A stretch of DNA of 64,000 nt from positions 1-64,000 of the forward strand of contig NZ_FOCF01000009.1 in the NCBI RefSeq assembly GCF_900110035.1, read 5' to 3'. Shown here piece after piece: positions 8,449-16,999 of this stretch (position 1 is the stretch's first letter; every line of letters begins with the position of its first letter). The notes beneath the pieces were generated by a model. That model did no database searches. It had not been told where the DNA came from and saw only the letters and a list, made by a program, of their open reading frames with translations. Source of the stretch: Sphingomonas gellani. GTDB taxonomy: Bacteria > Pseudomonadota > Alphaproteobacteria > Sphingomonadales > Sphingomonadaceae. The position numbers were made by a program, and so were the translations under genes.

Positions 8449-10020
8449 GTGGGCACGTGGAAAAAGGCGCAGCTGGCCTGCGCGACGATGCTGATGTCGG
8501 CGTGGACGGTGACGCCCGCGGGGGCGGACTCTCTCGGCCAGGCGATCGCGGACGCTTACCGCAACAACCCCCAGCTGGAGGCGCAGCGTGCCCAGCTGCG
8601 CGCGGTCGACGAACAGGTGATCCAGGCGGCGTCGCCGTACCGGCTGAACCTGGGCATCAACGGCACCTTCGCCTATGACCAGCAGCGCCAGCGCAACTTC
8701 CTCGACAATTTCGAGCGGGTGTCGAACCGCCGAATGGGCGTGTCGGTCAGCGCGTCGCAAATCCTGTTGAACGGCGGACGCACCGCAGCGGCGGTGTCCG
8801 CAGCGGAGGCGACGGTGTTCTCCGGCCGCGAGCGGCTGCGCGAGGTGGAGAACTTCATCCTGCTGGAGGTGGTGGACTCCTACGTCTCCGTGCGGCGCGA
8901 CACGCTGCTGGTCGCGATCCAGCAGCGGTCCGTGGATTCCTATTCGCGTCAGGTCCAGCAGGCGCAGGCGCGCGAGCGGGCCGGCGACCTGACCCGCACC
9001 GACATCGCGCAGGCGACCGCGCAGCTGGAGATCATCCGCACCCAGCTGTTGCAGTCGCAGGCCAATCTGGAGGCGAGCCGGTCGCGTTTCGCCGCGGTGG
9101 TCGGGCGCAACCCCGGCGTGCTGGATCCCGAACCACAGCTGCCCGGTATCCCCGGCTCGCTCGACCTCGCCTATCGCGTGGCGGAGAACGAAAGCCCGAC
9201 GCTGTGGCAGACGATCTTCAACGAGCGCGCGGCCAAGGCGCAGATTTCCGCGCAGCGGGCGGAGCGCAACCCGATCCTGTCGGTGACGGGCAGCTATGGC
9301 TATGTCAGTCCCGACAGCTACCAGACCCGCGACCTGGGTCGCGCGATAAGCGGTGCGGCGACGGTGACCATGCCGCTGCTGAGCCAGGGCATCATCGGGT
9401 CGCGCGTGCGTGCCGCCATCGCCGGTCAGCAACAGGCGCAGTTCCTGGTGGAGGCGACGCGGCGTTCGGTCGACCAGCAGGTGCTGACATCCTGGAACCA
9501 GACCATCTCGTCGCGCGACCAGGTCGTGGCGGGCGAGCGGGGCGTGACCGCCGCGGAGGCCGCGCTGGAAGGCGTGCGGCGCGGCTTCGCCGAAGGATTC
9601 CGGTCCAACTTCGAGGTGCTCGATTCCGAACAGCGGCTGCTCAATGCCCAGATCATCGTCGCGACCGCCAACTACACCCGCTACGTCAACCAGGCGAACC
9701 TGCTCGCCTATATGGGGCGGCTGCAGGCATCGCTGATCGTCCAGGCCGCCCCCGAATATGACGAAACGGCCAACCTGGCCGAGCAGCGCCGTCACCAGTT
9801 CGGGCCGTTCCAGACGGTGTTGCAGCCGATCGACAAGGCGCTGCGCGTCCCGAACTGGTCGGAGCGCAGCCGCCCCGCCCCGCTGGTGCCCGCCGCGACC
9901 GACGCCAATGTCCGCGCATCGACCACCCCGCCGCCCGAAGGCGCGCTGGGCACCGCGTTGCCCGTGACGGCGGACGCCCGCCCGCCCCTGCCCGATCCGG
10001 ACAGCGCGCCGGTGCGGTGA
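8449..10020 (+). CDS. TolC-family outer-membrane channel protein
   Basis: Outer-membrane efflux/secretion channel of 523 residues, the expected third component of the T1SS whose ABC and HlyD genes begin the window. The GTG start follows GAGGGGG at suitable distance. A signal peptide ends near TPAGA. Two OEP repeats follow, starting at SLGQAIADAYRNNPQLEAQR and again near SLDLAYRVAENE, with the TolC-typical QILLNGGRTAAAV and ARERAGDLTRTDIAQA segments. The last 80 residues are a Pro-rich extension (after about 445) not needed for the barrel. It lies 33 bp after the EEP gene, so the two may be co-transcribed. Confidence 0.95.
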   Translation: MGTWKKAQLACATMLMSAWTVTPAGADSLGQAIADAYRNNPQLEAQRAQLRAVDEQVIQAASPYRLNLGINGTFAYDQQRQRNFLDNFERVSNRRMGVSVSASQILLNGGRTAAAVSAAEATVFSGRERLREVENFILLEVVDSYVSVRRDTLLVAIQQRSVDSYSRQVQQAQARERAGDLTRTDIAQATAQLEIIRTQLLQSQANLEASRSRFAAVVGRNPGVLDPEPQLPGIPGSLDLAYRVAENESPTLWQTIFNERAAKAQISAQRAERNPILSVTGSYGYVSPDSYQTRDLGRAISGAATVTMPLLSQGIIGSRVRAAIAGQQQAQFLVEATRRSVDQQVLTSWNQTISSRDQVVAGERGVTAAEAALEGVRRGFAEGFRSNFEVLDSEQRLLNAQIIVATANYTRYVNQANLLAYMGRLQASLIVQAAPEYDETANLAEQRRHQFGPFQTVLQPIDKALRVPNWSERSRPAPLVPAATDANVRASTTPPPEGALGTALPVTADARPPLPDPDSAPVR

Positions 10021-10566
10021 GATCGGCTGGTTGGATCGGCCTGAGTACCCATCAGGTCGATCGTCTGCGGTGACGATCTTTCGGTAATGCGTCCGTCTCG
10101 CGGTCGTCCGCACGTGCACAGGGAGTGCGGCGGCTGAAGATTGACTTCACCGAGCCGGCGCCGTCATGCTTCCGCTAAGCGAGGAGGCCGGACCCTTACG
10201 CGGCATCGTCCGGCACCCCGTCTTCGCAGGGGCGTACCGGTTCGGTGGATCACGCGCCGGAGCCGCGTCCAGCCCGGGTCGAGGCGCCGCCATTGCTCAT
10301 GCCTCGCACCGGTGCGGCGTGTTCGTTCGGCCGCGATTCTCTGTTCGAAGCAAAGCGTTTGGGTTTCGCCGCTTGTTGGACCTTCACGGCTATTCCGAGG
10401 GTCAGTAACGGATCCCGCATTGGGGCGACGGTGTCGCAGCGCTCGACGTGATACCCGATGTTCTCACGCGGCGAGTTTTGTCCAAAGCGCAGCATTGGGC
10501 GAAGATCGTGCTTGTGCACGGCCCTTAACGATCCCTATCGCCCAAAACGGGGGAGAATACATCAAC
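10021..10566. other. 546-base region without a recognised gene
   Basis: Open frames cross this stretch but have no ribosome-binding site and no recognisable sequence. It presumably holds the promoter of the GAF gene that follows. I see no hairpin with a T-run after the TolC-type gene. Confidence 0.5.
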
Positions 10567-11160
10567 ATGGGTGTGGACGTTTATCAGCCTGCGCCCGTTT
10601 ATCCGAACGGAGCCGAGCGCGAACGGGCGGTCGAGGCATCGGGAGCGTTGTCGCTGTCGGATGATCCCGACCTCCAGAAGATCGTCGAGCATGTCCGCGG
10701 ACGGTACGGCACGGCCATGGCCGCCCTGTCGATCGTGTACGGTGACTGGCAGTATCTTATCGCGACGGCTGGTCTGCCCGGTGGGCCCTATAGCCGCAGA
10801 ACATCCTTTTGCGGCCATGCGATCATGGAAGCGCCAGACATTTTCTGCGTGTCCGATGCCGCGTAGGACACTCGTTTCGCCAGCAATCCGAGCGTGCAGG
10901 AAAGTCAATTGATCCGGTTCTATGCCGGGGCACCGCTGCTCGACAGGCAGGGGCTGCCGCTAGGTGTTTTGTGCGTGTTCGATCCATCGCCCTGGGAATG
11001 TTTCGGCCGTGCCGAAGCGGATCAGCTTCGATCCTGTGCGGAGGCGGCGATGAGGCGGATCACGGCCGTGAGATGCGAAGGCTCTGCCCTGAGCCTGGCG
11101 AGCAGCGACGAACGTCAGATCGACAGCCGCAGCGTTCAGTCGGTGGCGCGGCGCGGTTAG
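10567..11160 (+). pseudogene. GAF-domain protein interrupted by an in-frame TAG
   Basis: From ATG 10567 the frame reads a GAF domain (about 40-160) up to FCVSDAA, then TAG at 10864-10866. It continues in the same frame without a shift as DTRFASNPSVQ, then LIRFYAGAPLLD and LPLGVLCVFDPSPWE, the second half of the same GAF domain, to a stop at 11158-11160. One base change (for example CAG to TAG) would restore a protein of about 197 residues. GAF domains bind small ligands or chromophores and often serve signalling proteins; no output domain is present. An intact relative is encoded at 55318-55803. Confidence 0.85.
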
Positions 11161-11344
11161 AACCCGATCAGCCAATCCGACATGCCGCCCCGCTCTCGTT
11201 AGGGCAGCAGGTTCGGAGCCTGGCGCCGGGTAACGCTGTCGTGCGCCGCCAACCGGATTCAGAAAACCCTGTCCTACACGATCCATCTTGTGAGAACGGA
11301 ACCGGAACATCGGCGATCGTCGCCGGTCAACCGAGGAACGTTTG

Positions 11345-11611
11345 ATGGCAGATCCCCTGGACAATTTCGGCGATTCACCGCTGGCACCGTCGCGGTCGGT
11401 GCTGACGGTCGTGCCGAGCGACACGACCGCCCTGTCCCGCCTGCCCAAGGCCCTGTATGTCGGCACGGGCGGTCACGTGACGCTGCGCTGTGCCGATGAC
11501 GGCGCGGACGTGGTATTTCGCAACGTGCCGGCCGGGACGATCATCCGGGCCCGTGCGCGCTATGTCCGCGCGACCGGCACCACAGCGGCCGACATTCTGG
11601 CGCATTGCTGA
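11345..11611 (+). CDS. Head-spike base protein, RCAP_Rcc01079 (GTA GhsA-like) family
   Basis: A protein of 88 residues with the layout of the spike base of Rhodobacter capsulatus gene transfer agent and related phages: an N-terminal DPLDNFGDSPLAPSR segment, PSDTTALSRLPKALYVGTGG, then VVFRNVPAGTIIRARARYV and a terminal TGTTAADILAHC. In the known system this small protein forms the base of a capsid spike that attaches to the host capsule (rcc01079/ghsA). The ATG at 11345 follows GAGG. Its stop overlaps the next start (TGATG), so base and fibre are translationally coupled. No other capsid or tail genes are in the window. Confidence 0.75.
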   Translation: MADPLDNFGDSPLAPSRSVLTVVPSDTTALSRLPKALYVGTGGHVTLRCADDGADVVFRNVPAGTIIRARARYVRATGTTAADILAHC

Positions 11612-13200
11612 TGATGCTGGGATTCGGATGGGATTGCGTCGATCCCCTGACGCCGGGTGTCGTGCCGGTGCAGCCGCGCCGGGCGGCGACGGCGGCCCTG
11701 GTGGCGCGCATGACGGTACCGCCCGTATCGGCGCGGGTCGATGCGATCGACCGGCTGGTCGCGGCGCTGGTCGACGGGGGCGTGTGGGCGAAGCTGGACG
11801 TGCTGGTGGTTCTGGCTGCGCATCACGCGCAGGCGGCGTTGCTCAACTGGAAGGGCGGAGGCTATGACGCGGGGCTGATCGGCGCGCCGGTGTTCGTGCC
11901 CGACCGCGGATATTTTACCGACGGCAGCGACGACGCGATCGACTGGGGCTGGGCACCGGCCAAAGGTGTCGCGTTTCAGCAGAATGCGGGCATGTACGGC
12001 GCCTGGTTCCGCAAGGGGGATCGCAACACAACCTCCGCCATCGGCACGCAGATGGGCAGCGGCTGTACGCTGAACCCGCGTGGGAGCGGCGACGTGATGG
12101 CGGGGCGGATCAACAGTTCCGCCGTGTCCTCGGCCGGCGCGGTTGCGACCGGGTACGGGCTGACGATCATCGACCGGTCGGGCGTCAATGCGGTGCAGAT
12201 CTTCCGCGACGGCACGGCGACGGGCGCGGTGTCCACCGCCGCCAGCGCCGCGCGCTCGGCCGCGGCGATGGCGAGCGGCAAGGCGAACGGCGCTTTTGCG
12301 GACGGCCAGTTCTGCGCCCACGTCGCGGGCGGATCGCTGAGCGCGGCCGAGCACCGCCTGCTGGCCGATGCGCTGGCCGGGTACATGGCGGCAATCGGCG
12401 TCGTGCCGCTGGTGCAGGCGAGTCGCACGCTGACGATGGCCGGTGCCTGGACCCTGCCCGATGGCGACCATCCGGTGGCGAAGGGGCGCGGCATGGCGGC
12501 GACCGGGTTGGCGCGCGACCCAATCGACGGATGCTGGTGGGTCGGCAACGGCTTGGCCAGCCCGCAGCCCTTCGCCGGCGTGACGCGGCTGTCGCCCGAC
12601 ATGGCCACGGTGCTGGGCGCCTATGATGTCGCCGGATGGGGGCTGGGCGACAGCTATAACGGGTCGGTGCAGGGCGTCACGTTCGATACGAGCGACGCGA
12701 CATTGTGGGCGGTGCTGAAGGCGACCAGCGCGGGCGGCGCGTACCTGCTCCACATCGCACGCGACGGAACGCTGATCGGAGCACCGATCGCCCTGCCGCC
12801 AAGCACCAACGGCATCGCGCACGATGCGGTGCAGGACCAGCTGGCCATTTTGTTCGACGCGTCACCCGGTATCGTGCGGTGGTTCAGCAAGGCGGGTGCC
12901 GATCTGTCGGCGACGCGCCAGGTGCTGACGCTGCCGAGCGGTTATGCCGATCACCTGACCTTTGATCCCGCGACGGGCGACCTGCTGGCGAGTTGGGGCG
13001 ACAATGGCGCGCCGGGAATGGTTGGGCGGTATGTGCGGGGCGATTATGGCGGCTGGACGCTGGCGGGCGTCGACACGCTGACCGGCACCGATGCGATCGA
13101 AGGCTTGGTGGCGTTCGACGGCAACTATTACGTCGCCAACGACGCCGCGACTCACCCCGGCATGCCGGTTGCGAACCGGGTGCTTCGATACGTCATGTGA
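11611..13200 (+). CDS. Putative spike fibre / receptor-binding protein (GhsB-like position)
   Basis: A 529-residue protein coupled to the spike base gene. No signal peptide. The N-terminal 60 residues include a MTVPPVSARVDAIDRLVAAL helix typical of phage fibre anchors. Residues about 75-260 resemble a lectin/LamG-like beta-sandwich (ALLNWKGGGYDA, MYGAWFRKGDRNTTSAIGTQ). Residues about 290-525 have repeated W-V-G, LWAVLK and LLASWGDNG strands suggestive of a beta-propeller. In R. capsulatus the gene next to the spike base (rcc01080/ghsB) encodes the capsule-binding spike; the assignment here rests on context and layout, and the sequence resemblance I can judge by eye is weak. Confidence 0.6.
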   Translation: MMLGFGWDCVDPLTPGVVPVQPRRAATAALVARMTVPPVSARVDAIDRLVAALVDGGVWAKLDVLVVLAAHHAQAALLNWKGGGYDAGLIGAPVFVPDRGYFTDGSDDAIDWGWAPAKGVAFQQNAGMYGAWFRKGDRNTTSAIGTQMGSGCTLNPRGSGDVMAGRINSSAVSSAGAVATGYGLTIIDRSGVNAVQIFRDGTATGAVSTAASAARSAAAMASGKANGAFADGQFCAHVAGGSLSAAEHRLLADALAGYMAAIGVVPLVQASRTLTMAGAWTLPDGDHPVAKGRGMAATGLARDPIDGCWWVGNGLASPQPFAGVTRLSPDMATVLGAYDVAGWGLGDSYNGSVQGVTFDTSDATLWAVLKATSAGGAYLLHIARDGTLIGAPIALPPSTNGIAHDAVQDQLAILFDASPGIVRWFSKAGADLSATRQVLTLPSGYADHLTFDPATGDLLASWGDNGAPGMVGRYVRGDYGGWTLAGVDTLTGTDAIEGLVAFDGNYYVANDAATHPGMPVANRVLRYVM

Positions 13201-13637
13201 TGTGGGTAGGCGTGCGTGCATCGGTGGATCGCCTATGGATGACCCACGGATGAACCGATCAGCCGATCGTCAAATAAACCGCAGAGTAAACCCACAGGGG
13301 AATCCCAGCGGATTCTCATTATACCGAGAAAATCTAACCACTTATCGCCCAACGCGTGAGATATCGAAAAGAAGCGTTAACCAAGACCGGCGTAGTAGAA
13401 GCGCAGTTGAAACGCAAAACATCATGGTCGCTGCTCGCGGGGGCGGGCAACGACCTGACGTATCGTTAAAAACAGGACAACCTGGTTCGTGGTGACTCCT
13501 GCAAGGGTGAAAAAGGCAAATCAAATCACGCGATATCAGTCCCGTGCCGCCATGGTGGCGCACAAGGGGGGGGCTTGTGATCGACGAAACGGAACGTGCC
13601 GCACGGCGATGCCGTGGGCCATTTTGAGGATCGACGC
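13201..13637. other. 437-base AT-richer intergenic region
   Basis: No credible gene. Base composition is visibly lower in GC than the flanks, with A-rich stretches near 13260-13420 and a G7 run near 13567. It probably contains the promoter of the module protein that follows. Confidence 0.5.
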
Positions 13638-15509
13638 ATGACGTTGTTGAATGGCATGGTTGGGGAAGAAACCTACCTCCAGGGCAAGTACCTCGCTGTT
13701 GGACTGAGCAGCAGCGGGACGATCGGCACGGCGAAAAACGTACCTTCCAGCGTGACCACAGATACGGGTGCGGGATACCGGCGCCTGGGCCTGATCGGCG
13801 ACACCGATGGTTTTGGTACGGGCAAGGCCGCCACGCATGACGCGGTGGTGCGCGGCCTGTGCATCGAAGGGTTCAACATCGGTTACAAGACCGGCGGAAA
13901 CACTTATGTCCGATCGAACCAGGAACTGGCGGGGCTGAGCCAGATCGACGGGAAGGCGAGCAACGGATCGACCAAGACCGTTGCGGAGTCCGACTGGAAA
14001 GGTGCCACGACCGAGAAGCTGGGCGTCGACCAGAAGATCACGCTGACCGACGATGCCAAGTTCCTGCGGTTCGAGGTCACGCTGACCAACAATTCGTCCG
14101 TGTCCATGGCGGACCTGCGCTACATGCGCACCGTCGATCCCGATCTCGCCGACGGCTTTTCCACCGTCAACACGATCGTCAAGCAGGGTTCGGGCAGCGC
14201 GCTGGTCACCGCCGCCGCCAAGGCGGGTGCCGACCCGATGTTCCTGTATTCCAACGACGACCGGGCGGTGGTCACGACCGGCGGGTTCATCAACCAGAAC
14301 CCTTATGCAAATTCCGTCACCACCGCGCAGGCGGTCGGCACGGTCACCAATGCCGACGTGTCGATGAGCATCAATTTCGACCTGGGCACGCTGGGCGCGG
14401 GCAAAGCGACCACGGTCGTCTTCTACATGGGCATCACAGACAACCTGAACGCCACCATCGCGCAGATCGACAAGCTGTCGGGCGGCACCGTGACGACGCC
14501 TCCGCCGGTCACCAACACCGCACCGGTCGCGGTCGACGACACACTGGCGATCGTCTCAGGCGACACCGGCAAGGGCAATGTGCTGACCAACGACAAGGAC
14601 GCGGACGGCGATGCATTGACCGCCGCGCTCAAGAAGGGGCCGTCGCATGGCACCGTGACGCTGTCGGCCGATGGCAGTTATGTCTACAAGGCCGCGGCGG
14701 GCTATGTCGGGTCGGACAGCTTCACCTACACGGCCAGCGACGGCAAGGCGTCGTCGTCCGCCACGGTTGCGGTGTCGGTCAAAGCCCCGCCCCCCGTCAA
14801 TCCCGGCCTGCCCGAATCCCCGTTGCTGCAGCGCGCGGGCACGGTCGATGGATCGGCATCCACCAGCGACACGCTGACCGGCGCGAAGGCGCACAACAGC
14901 TTCTACTTCGACTTGGACGCGAAGTCAGGTGCCGACAAGATCAGCAACTTCGGCGAGCACGATATCCTGGTCACGAACGGGAAGCTGTTCGACGGGAATG
15001 GCGACGGCATCATTTCCATGCCACGCCAGAAGCTCTGCCTGGACGGTGCGGGCAGTGCCGATACGGTTACGATCGCCGGGGTCACTGCGTTGCGCTTTCT
15101 GGGCACAGACGACACCGGTCTGTCGGTCTATGCCGATGCCAGCGTGAAGCCAAAGGGCGCGATCGAGGGCAAGATCTCCGACGACGTGCTGAAGGGCGAC
15201 GTGTTGGACGCGAAGAAGAACGTGTTCTTCTTCGACACCGGCCTCGACATCCATCTGGGCGACGACCGGATCGACAGCTTCGGCGCCAAGGACCTGCTGG
15301 TTACCACCAGTGCACTGTCCAGCACCGAGCTGGGCAAGAGTGGCGTGGCCAAGCTGACGGGTGACGTGGGCACGGTGGAACTGCACGGCCTGGCCGGAGC
15401 GGCGGTCCAGTCGCTGGAATTCGACGGCTCGGTCGATCATGGCGGTGTGACCTATTACGTCTACAGCTTGGAGGGGTCAGCGGTAGGCACTGCCAACCTT
15501 TCCTTCTGA
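13638..15509 (+). CDS. Putative T1SS-secreted protein: beta-rich N-domain, cadherin-like domain, two C-terminal modules
   Basis: The product has 623 residues and no N-terminal signal peptide. The start follows GAGG. Residues 1-285 are an unrecognised beta-rich domain (YRRLGLIGDTDGFGTG, LRFEVTLTNNSS). Residues about 291-384 are a bacterial cadherin/VCBS-like Ig domain (NTAPVAVDDT, YVGSDSFTYTASDGKASSSA). From about 417 to the end are two copies of the locus-specific module. The first has DILVTNGKLFDGNGDGIIS with an intact D-x-N-x-D-G loop. The second has FFFDTGLDIHLGDDRIDSFG, a degenerate loop, and the closing LEFDG..YYVYSLEGSAVG. The same end occurs in four other proteins here, so it is probably the T1SS signal region. 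Likely an extracellular matrix or adhesion protein. Confidence 0.8.
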   Translation: MTLLNGMVGEETYLQGKYLAVGLSSSGTIGTAKNVPSSVTTDTGAGYRRLGLIGDTDGFGTGKAATHDAVVRGLCIEGFNIGYKTGGNTYVRSNQELAGLSQIDGKASNGSTKTVAESDWKGATTEKLGVDQKITLTDDAKFLRFEVTLTNNSSVSMADLRYMRTVDPDLADGFSTVNTIVKQGSGSALVTAAAKAGADPMFLYSNDDRAVVTTGGFINQNPYANSVTTAQAVGTVTNADVSMSINFDLGTLGAGKATTVVFYMGITDNLNATIAQIDKLSGGTVTTPPPVTNTAPVAVDDTLAIVSGDTGKGNVLTNDKDADGDALTAALKKGPSHGTVTLSADGSYVYKAAAGYVGSDSFTYTASDGKASSSATVAVSVKAPPPVNPGLPESPLLQRAGTVDGSASTSDTLTGAKAHNSFYFDLDAKSGADKISNFGEHDILVTNGKLFDGNGDGIISMPRQKLCLDGAGSADTVTIAGVTALRFLGTDDTGLSVYADASVKPKGAIEGKISDDVLKGDVLDAKKNVFFFDTGLDIHLGDDRIDSFGAKDLLVTTSALSSTELGKSGVAKLTGDVGTVELHGLAGAAVQSLEFDGSVDHGGVTYYVYSLEGSAVGTANLSF

Positions 15510-15541
15510 TCCGGTAGCGGTCGAGCCACGCCGATGATGGA

Positions 15542-15575
15542 AAAGGCCGGCGCTTCTTCTGAAGCGTCGGCCTTT
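15542..15575 (+). terminator. Intrinsic terminator after the cadherin-like module protein
   Basis: A 15-bp stem with a single G:T pair (15542-15556 with 15561-15575) and a 4-base TTCT loop, flanked by A4 and TTT. The symmetric A and T flanks mean it can work on either strand. Confidence 0.85.
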
Positions 15576-15716
15576 CATCTGTGCGCTCGGTAGGTTGCCT
15601 CCCCGTCTGCATGGGCGCTGACGGTGGCTTGAGAGCGCCGCTCAGCCGCGACGTCGTCATTCCGTCGTGCAGGGTATCGTCAGCGTTCAGAGGGTTCGCC
15701 AGATTGGCTGATATCA

Positions 15717-15750
15717 AAAAGCCCGCCCTCCTCTCGGAGAGCGGGCTTTT
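15717..15750 (-). terminator. Intrinsic terminator of the module-only gene
   Basis: AAAAGCCCGC (15717-15726) pairs perfectly with GCGGGCTTTT (15741-15750); an inner CTC/GAG pair extends the stem. Read on the minus strand it ends in a T-run (complement of 15716-15720) and lies about 20 bases beyond the stop codon of the gene at 15773-16615. Confidence 0.85.
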
Positions 15751-15772
15751 CCAGATCGTCAGGATGTAACGA

Positions 15773-16615
15773 TCAGGCAGTCAGACCCGGAACCGCGCCG
15801 TGATCGGCGGTGCCGTAGTAGTAATAGGTGGTCTCACCGATCGTCTTTTCACCCAGGAAGTACACCGAGGTCTGGTTCGGTGCATTCAGGTCGAACTGAC
15901 CGCCAGGACCCTTGCTCGGATCGCTCGAGGACGGACCGTTGGCGCCCGACAGGTCGAGAACCAGGTTCTTGCCGAAGGTCACGACGCCGCTGTTGTCGCT
16001 GTCGTACAACTTCGAAGTGAAGATCAGCAGATCGTCGCTGCCGAAGCCGTTGATCGTGTCACCACCGAAGTTCAGGCCGAGCGCATTGTCGGTCAGCAGC
16101 GCGACCGAGGTCGAACCGAACTCATAAGTGTTGTTGCCGACATCGTTGTCGATATGACGCGACTGTGCCTGGACCGTGATGTCGCCACCGCCGTTGTTGC
16201 TTTCAAAACCGCTGGTGAAATGACCCAGCAGCTGATCACGAGTGGTGGCGTCGGCATAGGCAAAGCCGCCGTCCTTGGTGCCGAGATAGCGGATGGTGGT
16301 GACCAAGTCGCCACCGGTGCCGCCGACCGTGATCTGGTCATTGCCGGCGTTCTTCGAACTGGTGCGATCGACGTCGAGCACGTTGTTCGGGCCGAAGCTG
16401 ATGTAGCCGTCGTTATTGCCGTCGTAGATCTTCTTGCCAGTGATGATCGAATCGTCGGAGCCGAAGTTGACCAGCTGGTCGTCGCCTACGTCACCATCGG
16501 AGATGACGAACGCATGCGCGCCATTTGCGCCACTGAAGGTGCCGCTCTCGTTATCAGCGAGGAGCTTAACGGTCTGTGCCGTGCGAATAAGCGTGCTGTT
16601 ATCCCGGAATGCCAT
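15773..16615 (-). CDS. Putative T1SS-secreted protein made almost wholly of two modules
   Basis: The 280-residue product has a short N-terminal stretch (MAFRDNSTLIRTAQTVKLL) and two copies of the locus module. Copy one is at about 35-130: FVISDGDVGDDQLVNFG, then DSIITGKKIYDGNNDGYIS. Copy two is at about 165-270: NFGGDTINGFGSDD, then DLLIFTSKLYDSDNSGVVT, closing with VYFLGEKTIGETTYYYYG. Both loops resemble EF-hand/dockerin calcium loops. No enzymatic domain and no signal peptide are seen. The second of two close ATGs (16615) is preferred because of its spacing from AGGGG. It could be a structural matrix protein or a calcium-binding surface protein; that is inference. Confidence 0.78.
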   Translation of the reverse strand: MAFRDNSTLIRTAQTVKLLADNESGTFSGANGAHAFVISDGDVGDDQLVNFGSDDSIITGKKIYDGNNDGYISFGPNNVLDVDRTSSKNAGNDQITVGGTGGDLVTTIRYLGTKDGGFAYADATTRDQLLGHFTSGFESNNGGGDITVQAQSRHIDNDVGNNTYEFGSTSVALLTDNALGLNFGGDTINGFGSDDLLIFTSKLYDSDNSGVVTFGKNLVLDLSGANGPSSSDPSKGPGGQFDLNAPNQTSVYFLGEKTIGETTYYYYGTADHGAVPGLTA

Positions 16616-16999
16616 GTGCATATTCCCCTGTGCGAAGCGCAGACAGGGACCGCCCCCGACTCACGCCATGGGTGACGGGTGCTATATTCTTAACAAAGCG
16701 TCAACCCTTCGGATCGCACGTTGCCGAACAAGCTTCTTGGCTCAACACGGTGATCGGTGTGCCAGGAGGAAAGGAAAACTGTGGTTTTTTAGGCTCTTAC
16801 AGCTCCACGCGGTATATCGGAAATGGTTCCATGTCGAATGTGTCCCGTTCTGGTAGGAGAAAAATTAATTTTTGGCAAATTGTAACAGGTGGTTCGCCCT
16901 CGAGGCACGGTGGATTGAGGACCGCCGATGATCCCGGATGGCTGCGAAGCGGTTTGCTGATATGCGTGGGGCATCCCCCTCAATCTTGATCGGTAGCTT
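16616..16999. promoter_or_regulatory. Divergent regulatory region, AT-rich, with a perfect 14-bp palindrome
   Basis: 384 bases between the divergent module-only gene and the flippase gene. It is much lower in GC than its surroundings. AAAAATTAATTTTT (16860-16873) is a perfect palindrome and could be an operator or simply promoter AT content. No coding frame here has support. Confidence 0.5.

Noticed and set aside
7357..10119. Long minus-strand open frame (920 codons) opposite the EEP and TolC-type genes
   Set aside because: Its text is Arg/His/Gln-rich without domains and it lies antisense to two well-supported genes; high GC leaves antisense frames open.
11345..13200. A complete prophage
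   Set aside because: Only the spike-base and fibre-like genes are present; no terminase, portal, capsid, integrase or lysis genes were seen in the window.
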